Position numbers and translations under genes: made by a program. Of a stretch of 5,559 nt of DNA, positions 1-5,559 are shown in pieces. The stretch comes from an uncultured Chloroflexota bacterium (lineage in GTDB: Bacteria; Chloroflexota; Chloroflexia; Chloroflexales; Roseiflexaceae). The stretch lies in contig CAIQIY010000692.1 in assembly GCA_903871975.1 (NCBI GenBank), positions 1 to 5,559 on the forward strand, written 5' to 3'. Position 1 is the stretch's first letter. Every line of letters starts with the position of its first letter. The notes under the pieces were generated by a model. It saw nothing but the letters and a program-made list of their open reading frames with translations. It ran no database searches and had not been told where the DNA came from.

Positions 1-267
1 CTCGCCGACGCGCTCGACGAAGTGCAACGTGATGTCCGCGATGCGTGCTGCCAGCTTCTGGGCGTCTGTGCGCTCGACACTGCGTCGCCGCTCGATGGCC
101 GCCGCGCGCTGTTCGGCTTCTTTCACCTGACCACGCGTCGCCAGCACTGCGTACCCCTGCGGAATGAGATAATTACGCCCGAACCCGCCGGAGACCTCGC
201 GGATATCTCCAGCAGCACCGACCTGAGTCACGTCTTGTGTCAGCAATACCTTTATCTTCGTCCCCAC
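1..267 (-). CDS. rplI: 50S ribosomal protein L9, N-terminal part (gene runs off the left edge)
   Basis: L9 binds 23S rRNA in the large ribosomal subunit at the base of the L1 stalk. The 89 visible codons begin VGTKIKVLLTQDVTQVGAAG and continue through GDIREVSGGFGRNYLIPQG. Residues 17-44 fit the L9 family signature G-x2-G-x4-V-x2-G-F-x2-N-Y-L-x3-G-x-A-x3-T without a mismatch. The region after residue 50 (KEAEQRAAAIERRRSVE) is the start of the long connecting helix typical of L9. The C-terminal domain lies outside the window. The start is GTG at 267, chosen because AAGGAG (275-280) sits 7 nt upstream and because the family begins a few residues before the KVLL strand. A consensus promoter lies 47 bases upstream of the start. 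In many bacteria rplI follows rpsF, ssb and rpsR; none of these is next to it here. The family assignment is very secure. Confidence 0.97.
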   Translation of the reverse strand, partial: MGTKIKVLLTQDVTQVGAAGDIREVSGGFGRNYLIPQGYAVLATRGQVKEAEQRAAAIERRRSVERTDAQKLAARIADITLHFVERVGE

Positions 268-313
268 GTACGGGCTCCTTGGCTATGTCCGATCACTGTT
301 CCACTGGGTTGCC

Positions 314-343
314 ATCATACCACGGAGCTTCGTTCGCCGTCAA
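314..343 (-). promoter_or_regulatory. sigma-70-type promoter for rplI
   Basis: On the minus strand TTGACG (343-338) is followed by an 18-base spacer and TATGAT (319-314). Transcription would start near 307, giving a leader of about 40 nt before the GTG start of rplI. The boxes are read directly; promoter activity is inferred. Confidence 0.75.
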
Positions 344-635
344 TCGGCGGCGACGCGGAAGCAGTGGTGTGAGACGTCTGGCGCATCGCGTGACACACCG
401 CCATCGCTCCCCGCAGCACGTGTCCGGATGCGCGGTGCCGGCTGACGATCTGCCCTGCGCCGTCCGTGCGCCGGGCGAGCTCGATGGATCGTCATCGTAG
501 CGGCAATGACCATCACGACCGGCTGGAGGCGAGTGCATCGCAACGCGAGGCTGCCCAGATCGTTGTCGATGCGCCCGGACGCACTCGCGGCTTCGGGGGC
601 TTGCTGCGTGCGAGGTTGGCCCGCAAGCCACCGCA
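344..635. other. Stretch between the ZAS-protein gene and the rplI promoter; no convincing gene
   Basis: I recognise no protein domain, structured RNA or terminator with a U-tract here. One minus-strand frame stays open from an ATG at 636 to a TGA at 340 (98 codons). Its ATG overlaps the TGA of the upstream gene as TGATG, which would allow translational coupling. However, there is no Shine-Dalgarno sequence. The predicted product is rich in Arg, Ala and Pro, with only a short hydrophobic patch (PVVMVIAATM) near its middle. By rough count, codon-position GC is not sharply biased, as it would be in a clear gene. I treat the frame as most likely non-coding. Confidence 0.5.
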
Positions 636-1031
636 TCAGCGGAGCGCATCGGGGCGCTCGTCCCGGCTGTCGTCACGCCAGCGTTGGATGAGCAGCCGCC
701 CACTGGCGAGCACTGCCGCGGCTGCCAGGCGTACGCGCCGCCACAACCGGGCGGCCATGCCCTGCCGCGGGGCAGGATCGGGCGCGGCTGCCTGATCGGC
801 GGCGATGCGCGCCATCAGCCGGCGCTTGACCTCGGGGCGCGGCAGGGCCGACACATGCCCCGCACGTGGTGTCAGTGCGATGCTCTGCACGAAGGCACCA
901 ACATCGGCGCGGCAGCGTGTACACGCGACAACATGCTGGCCCACCGCTACGGCATCGTCGACATCGAGTGCGCCGAGGACGAATGCCGGTAGTGCCGTGG
1001 TGGGGTGCCGCTCGCTCGACAGGGTGCTCAC
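636..1031 (-). CDS. Small zinc-binding anti-sigma-factor-like (ZAS) protein
   Basis: From the GTG at 1031 the product is 131 residues. It carries His9, then His33, Cys37 and Cys40 (HVVACTRC). This is the H-x23-H-x3-C-x2-C arrangement of zinc-binding anti-sigma (ZAS) domains. The surrounding LPAFVLGALDVDD is also typical: in this family a short acidic helix precedes the zinc ligands. Known ZAS proteins hold an ECF sigma factor inactive, usually at the membrane. Here a linker rich in Ala and Pro (81-92) leads to a weakly hydrophobic stretch (RLAAAAVLASGRLLI, 101-115). It is broken by Arg and only doubtfully spans a membrane, and the tail (116-131) is highly charged. No sigma factor gene lies in the window. 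The start is uncertain: GGAG lies 11 nt before the GTG at 1031, and in-frame GTGs at 1064 and 1070 are alternatives. Target and function are unknown. Confidence 0.7.
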   Translation of the reverse strand: MSTLSSERHPTTALPAFVLGALDVDDAVAVGQHVVACTRCRADVGAFVQSIALTPRAGHVSALPRPEVKRRLMARIAADQAAAPDPAPRQGMAARLWRRVRLAAAAVLASGRLLIQRWRDDSRDERPDALR

Positions 1032-1259
1032 GGACGGTCCAGCTCCATCATCGGCTCCGGTCACGATCACCCGGCATGTGTACCGCTCGGCGCCATGGTG
1101 TGGCGGGTAGCAGTGGCGGCCATTCGCTCCCGGGCTACATGGTACTACGATGCGGTTGGCTGGCTGGATGCCCTGACCAGGCCCAATACGACACTGACGC
1201 ATGTCTCCGGGCCGACGATCATCACGCCGGCACGCCAGGCCCCTCGTGATGGATGCAGC
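1032..1259. other. Gap between metX and the ZAS-protein gene; nothing recognised
   Basis: I see no clear sigma-70 promoter, no hairpin followed by a U-tract, and no recognisable protein. The ZAS-protein frame stays open up to 1202, but the residues predicted upstream of 1070 resemble no domain. The ZAS gene could be read through from metX, or it could have an alternative-sigma promoter I cannot recognise. Confidence 0.4.
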
Positions 1260-2495
1260 TCAGGGCAGCGCCCCGCCGAGGAACCGTGCCAGCGGTGCAC
1301 ATTGTGCTGCAACATCGACCAGGAATGCGTCATGACCGGCGCACGAATCAAGTTCGAGCGATGCGACTGGTCGTCGCAGCCGTGTCAGGCCATCGGCGAT
1401 GATGCGTGACTCGGCTGGTGGGTACAGCCAGTCGCTGCTGAACGAGAGTAACAGGAAGCGTGCGCTGGTACGGCGCAGCGCTGCATCGAGGCTGCCATAG
1501 CGCTGTGGCACGTCCCAGTAATCCATCGCCTTGGTGATGTACAGATACGAGTTGGCATCAAACCGTTCGTTGAACACTCGCCCTTGATGTTCGAGGTAGC
1601 TCTCGATCGCAAACTCCTGCGCCAGCGTGAAGGCAGGCGTGGCATGCTGCATCGTCCGACCGAACTTCTGCTCGAGTGCAGGTTCACTCAGATAGGTGAC
1701 GTGACCAATCATGCGGGCAACTGCCAAGCCATCGACTGGCGGCTCGCCACCATAATATGCGCCGCCGCGCCACCGTGGATCCGCGATGATCGCCCGTCGG
1801 CCGATCGCATTCCACGCGACAGTCTGTGCCGACGATCGTGCACTGCTCGCGATCATCACGACGTTGGCCACCCGCTCAGGAGCCGCGATGGCCCATTGTA
1901 GTGCCTGGAACCCCCCCATCGATCCGCCGGCAACCGCATGCAGCCGCGCGATGCCGAGTCGGTCGATCAGGCGGATCTGCGCTGCGACCATGTCGGCGAT
2001 GGTGATCACCGGAAACCCCGCACCGTATGGTTGTCCGCTCGCCGGATCGATGCTCGCCGGCCCGGTGCTGCCGCGACAGCCGCCGATCACGTTCGAACAG
2101 ATCACGAAGTAGTGATCGGTATCGAAGGGCTTGCCTGGCCCCACCATCGCATCCCACCAGCCCGACTTGCGGTCGTCGGGTGTGTGGCGGCCGGCAGCGT
2201 GCGCATCGCCCGACAGCGCGTGCAACAACAGGATCGCATTGCTGCGTGTCGCATCGAGCGTGCCATACGTCTCGTAGGCCAGTGTCACCGGCCCGAGCAC
2301 CGCGCCGCTCTCCAGCACCAGTGGTTCGTGCCACGATGCATGGTGTGTCGTGACCACACCCACATCGCCGACGCACGGGTCGACACCGCGTGCGAGTGGT
2401 GGTGGCAGCAGCGTCGGCATTGGCCGGCGCCCACGCGCCTCATCACCCGGCCCACCGGAAGCGAGATCATGCGAGATCGGGCTCTGTCGCTGCAT
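1260..2495 (-). CDS. metX: Homoserine O-acyltransferase (probably acetyl-CoA dependent)
   Basis: MetX transfers an acyl group from acyl-CoA to the hydroxyl of L-homoserine, the committed step toward methionine, in the cytoplasm. The product is 411 residues with an alpha/beta-hydrolase fold. The visible landmarks are LLLHALSGDAHAAG (89-102, oxyanion region), NVIGGCRGSTGPASIDP (135-151, typical of MetX), the nucleophile elbow GGSMGG (190-195, Ser192), SFSSDWLYPP with Asp355, and GHDAFL with His388. The triad Ser-Asp-His is complete. Most MetX proteins have about 370-380 residues. The extra length is an N-terminal tail of about 40 residues rich in Gly and Pro. The ATG at 2495 is chosen because AGGAG (2503-2507) lies 7 nt upstream; the internal ATG for Met26 has no such site. 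It lies 62 bases after metY and is probably co-transcribed with it. Acetyl versus succinyl specificity cannot be settled by eye. Confidence 0.95.
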   Translation of the reverse strand: MQRQSPISHDLASGGPGDEARGRRPMPTLLPPPLARGVDPCVGDVGVVTTHHASWHEPLVLESGAVLGPVTLAYETYGTLDATRSNAILLLHALSGDAHAAGRHTPDDRKSGWWDAMVGPGKPFDTDHYFVICSNVIGGCRGSTGPASIDPASGQPYGAGFPVITIADMVAAQIRLIDRLGIARLHAVAGGSMGGFQALQWAIAAPERVANVVMIASSARSSAQTVAWNAIGRRAIIADPRWRGGAYYGGEPPVDGLAVARMIGHVTYLSEPALEQKFGRTMQHATPAFTLAQEFAIESYLEHQGRVFNERFDANSYLYITKAMDYWDVPQRYGSLDAALRRTSARFLLLSFSSDWLYPPAESRIIADGLTRLRRPVASLELDSCAGHDAFLVDVAAQCAPLARFLGGALP

Positions 2496-2502
2496 ACGAT
2501 CG

Positions 2503-2507
2503 CTCCT
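2503..2507 (-). promoter_or_regulatory. Shine-Dalgarno site that fixes the metX start
   Basis: AGGAG on the minus strand, 7 nt before the ATG at 2495-2493. It supports the long N-terminus over the internal ATG for Met26, which lacks an SD site. Confidence 0.8.
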
Positions 2508-2557
2508 GTGCTCCGGGCGTGGTGTCATCACAACACCCGGAGCATGCCATCTTCCGG

Positions 2558-3844
<1,287 letters not shown>

Positions 3845-3852
3845 GTTCATCG

Positions 3853-3858
3853 CTCCCC
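3853..3858 (-). promoter_or_regulatory. Shine-Dalgarno site that decides the metY start
   Basis: GGGGAG on the minus strand. Its spacing is 8 nt to the ATG at 3844 and only 2 nt to the ATG at 3850, so translation most likely starts at 3844 (MSDGPAF). Confidence 0.75.
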
Positions 3859-3875
3859 GTCATCGATGGGCCAAT

Positions 3876-3899
3876 GGGGGGCGATAAACAACCGCCCCC
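3876..3899 (-). promoter_or_regulatory. Second hairpin overlapping the terminator 3' arm
   Basis: On the minus strand GGGGGCG (3899-3893) can pair with CGCCCCC (3883-3877) around a 9-nt loop that contains the terminator U-rich stretch. The 5' arm is part of the terminator 3' arm, so the two hairpins exclude each other. The run of six C (3881-3876) could instead pair with GGGG of the metY Shine-Dalgarno. The complementarity is seen; a regulatory role is inferred. Confidence 0.45.
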
Positions 3900-3921
3900 A
3901 TCGCGGTCGATGGAGGCGGTT
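3890..3921 (-). terminator. Riboswitch-controlled intrinsic terminator before metY
   Basis: On the minus strand AACCGCCTCCATCG (3921-3908) pairs with CGATGGGGGCGGTT (3903-3890). This gives a 14-bp stem with one G-U pair and a 4-nt loop (ACCG), followed by GTTTATC. The stem is very strong but the U-tract is short, which is common in GC-rich genomes. It lies between the SAM-I aptamer and the metY start, so termination here would switch off metY and metX. Confidence 0.8.
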
Positions 3922-3972
3922 CGCTGCTGTGTTGCCGGCGCCTGAACGATGTCAGGCACACAGCGCGTCTGC

Positions 3973-3980
<8 letters not shown>
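3909..3980 (-). promoter_or_regulatory. Antiterminator pairing of the SAM-I expression platform
   Basis: The 3' strand of aptamer helix P1, read as GATG-A-GAGGC (3980-3971), is complementary to GCCTC-CATC (3917-3909) in the terminator 5' arm: 9 pairs with a single bulged A. The sequence between them folds on itself. GCTGTGT (3964-3958) pairs with ACACAGC (3932-3926), and inside that GCCTGA (3957-3952) pairs with TCAGGC (3945-3940). This hairpin would bring the two switching strands together. When SAM holds P1 closed the antiterminator cannot form. Confidence 0.7.
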
Positions 3981-4106
<126 letters not shown>

Positions 4107-4128
4107 CGCGCTCTTCAGTTGTGCGCGC

Positions 4129-4157
4129 AGTATAGCGTGCACCTGCGATGCTGTCAA
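4129..4157 (-). promoter_or_regulatory. sigma-70-type promoter of the metY-metX operon
   Basis: On the minus strand a perfect TTGACA (4157-4152) is followed by a 17-base spacer and TATACT (4134-4129). Transcription probably starts near A4122. This is about 16 nt before the SAM-I aptamer and gives a leader of about 278 nt before the metY start. Confidence 0.9.
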
Positions 4158-4163
4158 GTGGGG

Positions 4164-4190
4164 CTGCACACGTGCCAAGGGCTGATGCAG
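4164..4190 (-). repeat. Shared upstream motif, copy 1 (metY side)
   Basis: On the minus strand this 27-base element has CTGCA and TGCAG at its ends and contains TGCATCAGCCC (4189-4179). The same 11 bases occur in inverted orientation at 4295-4305, upstream of the plus promoter. The motif ends 21 bases before the -35 box. It could be a binding site for a shared regulator, or the remnant of a promoter duplication. Confidence 0.6.
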
Positions 4191-4295
4191 CGGTACTATG
4201 TGGCCTCACTGCGCGTGCAGGGGCAACAAACCTGGCAGCACTGCAACGCTCGCTTGCCGCCGCTGTCGACCGCTGGCTCTTCCGGCTTTGGCGTT

Positions 4296-4322
4296 GCATC
4301 AGCCCTGGCGTGCCGGCGATGC
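4296..4322 (+). repeat. Shared upstream motif, copy 2 (hydrolase-mgtE side)
   Basis: This 27-base element is bounded by GCATC (4296-4300) and GATGC (4318-4322), with GCC and GGC inside it. It carries TGCATCAGCCC (4295-4305) followed by TGGC, as in copy 1. The motif ends 20 bases before the -35 box, nearly the same offset as on the metY side. Confidence 0.6.
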
Positions 4323-4325
4323 CAC

Positions 4326-4354
4326 TTGACGTTTTGCGGTGTGCAGCGTATACT
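4326..4354 (+). promoter_or_regulatory. sigma-70-type promoter of the hydrolase-mgtE operon
   Basis: TTGACG (4326-4331) is followed by a 17-base spacer and TATACT (4349-4354). The likely start of transcription is near 4361. The boxes and their flanks (CCACTTGAC and TATACTGC) match those of the metY promoter, which faces the other way. Confidence 0.85.
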
Positions 4355-4592
4355 GCCGGCGTTCGGACACCCGTTTGCGGGTGCCCCCGGCGCAGTGCGT
4401 GTGTGTCATTCGTGGCACGGACATTGCAGCTGGCGAGTGCGACGGTGCAATCTCGTCGGATGTCGGGGGAAGAGGTACGAAGGAATATGGACGCGATCCC
4501 TGGTCATTCACGTACGCGCCCTGTCGGGCCGATGGCAGATTGCCCGGCGTCGGCGTGCGCAGCCACCGGATCAACGGGGGTCGCCCTGAACT

Positions 4593-4613
4593 GAGCGACG
4601 TCCTCCGTCGCTC
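4593..4613 (+). promoter_or_regulatory. Hairpin presenting an anti-Shine-Dalgarno sequence
   Basis: GAGCGACG (4593-4600) pairs perfectly with CGTCGCTC (4606-4613) around the loop TCCTC. The segment GTCCTCCG (4600-4607) is an exact 8-base complement of CGGAGGAC (4691-4698), which contains the Shine-Dalgarno of the downstream gene. No U-tract follows, so it is not an intrinsic terminator. Confidence 0.6.
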
Positions 4614-4686
4614 CTGTGCCCGCCGCCAGCCACGCGGGTCCTTGACCCGAAGCAATCCTCATCGCCGACAGTGCGCGCCATGCACA

Positions 4687-4700
4687 CAGTCGGAGGACTG
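4687..4700 (+). promoter_or_regulatory. Small hairpin displaying the hydrolase Shine-Dalgarno
   Basis: CAGTC (4687-4691) pairs with GACTG (4696-4700), leaving GGAG (4692-4695) in the loop. The Shine-Dalgarno GGAGG (4692-4696) lies 6 nt before the ATG at 4703. Loop GGAG could kiss loop TCCTC of the hairpin at 4593-4613. The hairpin is weak and its formation is inferred. Confidence 0.4.
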
Positions 4701-4702
4701 GC

Positions 4703-5431
4703 ATGAGCGTTCTTTCGTTGCGTTTGCCCGCGACTGCGCGGCGCGCTTCGGCGGTCTACTGCGCCGTCTACGGGAGCGGTGCACCGCTGGTGATGATACA
4801 CGGCATTGGTGGCAGCGGAACCATCTTCCAGCCACTCGTCGACGAATTCAGTGGCAATCACCAAGTCATCGTCCCGGATCTGCGGGGCCACGGCAATAGC
4901 CGAAGGCTGCCGGCTGCCGACAGCATCGAGCGGCTGGCCGACGATGTCGGCGATGTGCTGGCGTTGCTGCGCTGCGGGCCGTGCACGGTGGTGGGCCACG
5001 CCGAAGGGGCAGCAGTCGCGCTGCAGCTCGCGCAGCAGCAGCCGGAAGCTGTGGATGCACTGATTCTGCTTGAGCCGCGGCTGACGGCCGAGCGCGAGCG
5101 CGCCAGCGGTGTCAGCAACATGGTGCGGGCATTTGTCGGTCGCCAGGCGATTGGCGCTCCGTTGGCAGCATCGGCGACGGCGCTGCTCGAGCGATTTGAT
5201 TGTCGCCAGTGGATCGGCGCCATTCAGCAGCCGGTGCTCTGCGCCATGCGTGCCGACGCTGGCGACACCGGGCGCGCGCTCGTCAGGCGATTGCGCTCAC
5301 ACGACCAGCACGTCATCGGCGCAGGTGAGGCCGCGCTGACCCCGCCAGCGCGGCGGCTGGTCGTCGCGATGCGTGCCTGGCTCGGCCGACGGACGGCCAC
5401 CATGCTGGCGGAGAGCAGTGAGGCGCGCTGA
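4703..5431 (+). CDS. Alpha/beta-hydrolase-fold protein with an apparently lost catalytic triad
   Basis: The 242-residue product shows the usual order of the fold. HGIGGSG (33-39) is the oxyanion region, VIVPDLRGHGNS (55-66) follows strand beta-4, and VVGHAEGAAVALQLA (96-110) lies at the nucleophile elbow. The normal elbow is G-x-S-x-G; here it is GHAEG with Ala100 (codon GCC) in place of Ser. The usual C-terminal GxGHxxH-like His site reads GAGEAAL (206-212), with no His. An acidic stretch (ADAGD, 184-188) is near the expected Asp. The protein is shorter than the common 260-280 residues and has a reduced cap. Known members are esterases, lipases or haloperoxidase-like enzymes, but this copy should not work by the Ser mechanism. 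There is no signal peptide. The start is supported by GGAGG 6 nt upstream. Its TGA overlaps the ATG of the transporter gene (TGATG), so the two are probably translationally coupled. The function is unknown. Confidence 0.85.
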   Translation: MSVLSLRLPATARRASAVYCAVYGSGAPLVMIHGIGGSGTIFQPLVDEFSGNHQVIVPDLRGHGNSRRLPAADSIERLADDVGDVLALLRCGPCTVVGHAEGAAVALQLAQQQPEAVDALILLEPRLTAERERASGVSNMVRAFVGRQAIGAPLAASATALLERFDCRQWIGAIQQPVLCAMRADAGDTGRALVRRLRSHDQHVIGAGEAALTPPARRLVVAMRAWLGRRTATMLAESSEAR

Positions 5432-5559
5432 TGACCAGCCCGACGGTCGATCTCGAAGCGCTTGAGGTACAGGTTCGCGCTGCACTCGAACGCGGCGAGC
5501 CGGCAGCCTTGAAGTTGCTGCTGCGGCAATACCATCCGGCCGACATCGCCGACATCATC
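5431..5559 (+). CDS. mgtE: Magnesium transporter of the MgtE type, N-terminal fragment (runs off the right edge)
   Basis: MgtE is a membrane Mg2+ channel or transporter. Its cytoplasmic N domain and CBS domains sense Mg2+ and gate the pore. Only 43 codons are visible, all from the start of the N domain: an acidic helix (VDLEALEVQVRAALERGEP), then LKLLLRQYHPADIADII. The HPADIAD motif after a stretch of charged helix is characteristic of the MgtE N domain; the CBS and membrane parts lie beyond the window. GAGG (5420-5423) sits 7 nt before the ATG at 5431, inside the end of the hydrolase gene, and the genes overlap by one base. No separate promoter was seen, so expression probably depends on the promoter at 4326-4354 and its long leader. 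Confidence 0.82.
   Translation, partial: MTSPTVDLEALEVQVRAALERGEPAALKLLLRQYHPADIADII

Larger units (their letters stand above)
4361..4702 (+). promoter_or_regulatory. Long structured leader of unknown class before the hydrolase-mgtE operon
   Basis: The interval from the predicted transcription start to the ATG at 4703 is about 340 nt with no recognised gene. It begins with a stable hairpin, CACCCG (4368-4373) with CGGGTG (4378-4383). GACAT (4420-4424) and ATGTC (4460-4464) then enclose a possible H-type pseudoknot: ATTGCA (4423-4428) with TGCAAT (4446-4451), and CGACG (4440-4444) with CGTCG (4454-4458). GACAT and ATTGCA share two bases, so not all pairs form at once. A short frame from ATG 4460 to TGA 4592-4594 (44 codons, with an internal ATG at 4487) is possible but has no well-spaced ribosome site. 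Further hairpins lie at 4593-4613, 4635-4649 and 4687-4700. I tested the leader by eye against M-box, ydaO, yybP-ykoY and T-box landmarks and found no match. Regulation by this leader is an inference. Confidence 0.55.

Noticed and set aside
340..636. 98-codon minus-strand gene coupled to the ZAS gene by TGATG
   Set aside because: No Shine-Dalgarno, no recognised domain, and weak codon-position bias. It is described as a low-likelihood frame inside the gap.
4158..4325. tRNA or small RNA gene between the divergent promoters
   Set aside because: No T-loop, CCA end or cloverleaf pairing was found. The inverted similarity is explained by the mirrored promoter regions.
4460..4594. 44-codon upstream gene or leader peptide
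   Set aside because: ATG 4460 has no ribosome site, and the ATG at 4487 has GAAGGA only 2 nt away. The product resembles nothing. It is kept only as a possibility within the leader description.
4635..4649. Intrinsic terminator (CGGGTC, loop CTT, GACCCG)
   Set aside because: The stem is only 6 bp and no U-tract follows on either strand.
4361..4702. M-box (Mg2+) riboswitch in front of hydrolase-mgtE
   Set aside because: The context suggests it, and TGCAGCTGG (4425-4433) resembles one M-box segment. The other conserved parts (AGGTGAGGCTCC, GGGTCAACAG, GTGCTAAAGCTC) are absent.

Overview
The window looks like an ordinary chromosomal stretch of a GC-rich bacterium. The style of MetX and MetY, a SAM-I riboswitch in front of metY, and a zinc-binding anti-sigma-like protein fit a member of the Chloroflexota. 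That placement is an inference from protein and RNA style, not a database result. No mobile element, CRISPR array, tRNA or rRNA was seen.

Left part, minus strand. The window opens inside rplI (ribosomal protein L9, 1-267), which has a GTG start, a strong Shine-Dalgarno (SD) site and its own sigma-70-type promoter (314-343). A stretch with no convincing gene follows (344-635). Next come a small protein with a zinc-binding anti-sigma (ZAS) signature (636-1031) and a 228-base gap (1032-1259) in which I recognise nothing.

Centre, minus strand. metY (2558-3844) and metX (1260-2495) form a methionine biosynthesis operon. MetX acylates homoserine, and MetY replaces the acyl group with sulfide to give homocysteine. 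A consensus promoter (4129-4157) drives a leader of about 278 nt. The leader holds a complete SAM-I riboswitch (3973-4106), a visible antiterminator pairing and an intrinsic terminator (3890-3921). High SAM should therefore stop transcription before metY.

Right part, plus strand. A second consensus promoter (4326-4354) faces away from the metY promoter. The two promoters are near copies of each other in inverted orientation and share an 11-base upstream motif. The plus transcript has a leader of about 340 nt that matches no riboswitch class I know. It contains a possible pseudoknot and a hairpin whose loop is an 8-base perfect complement of the downstream SD. It precedes an alpha/beta-hydrolase-fold protein with Ala at the nucleophile position (4703-5431). 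That gene overlaps by one base the start of a magnesium transporter gene of the MgtE type, cut off by the window end (5431-5559).

The parts most worth a second look are the unexplained leader with its SD/anti-SD pair, the apparently inactive hydrolase coupled to mgtE, and the mirrored promoters.
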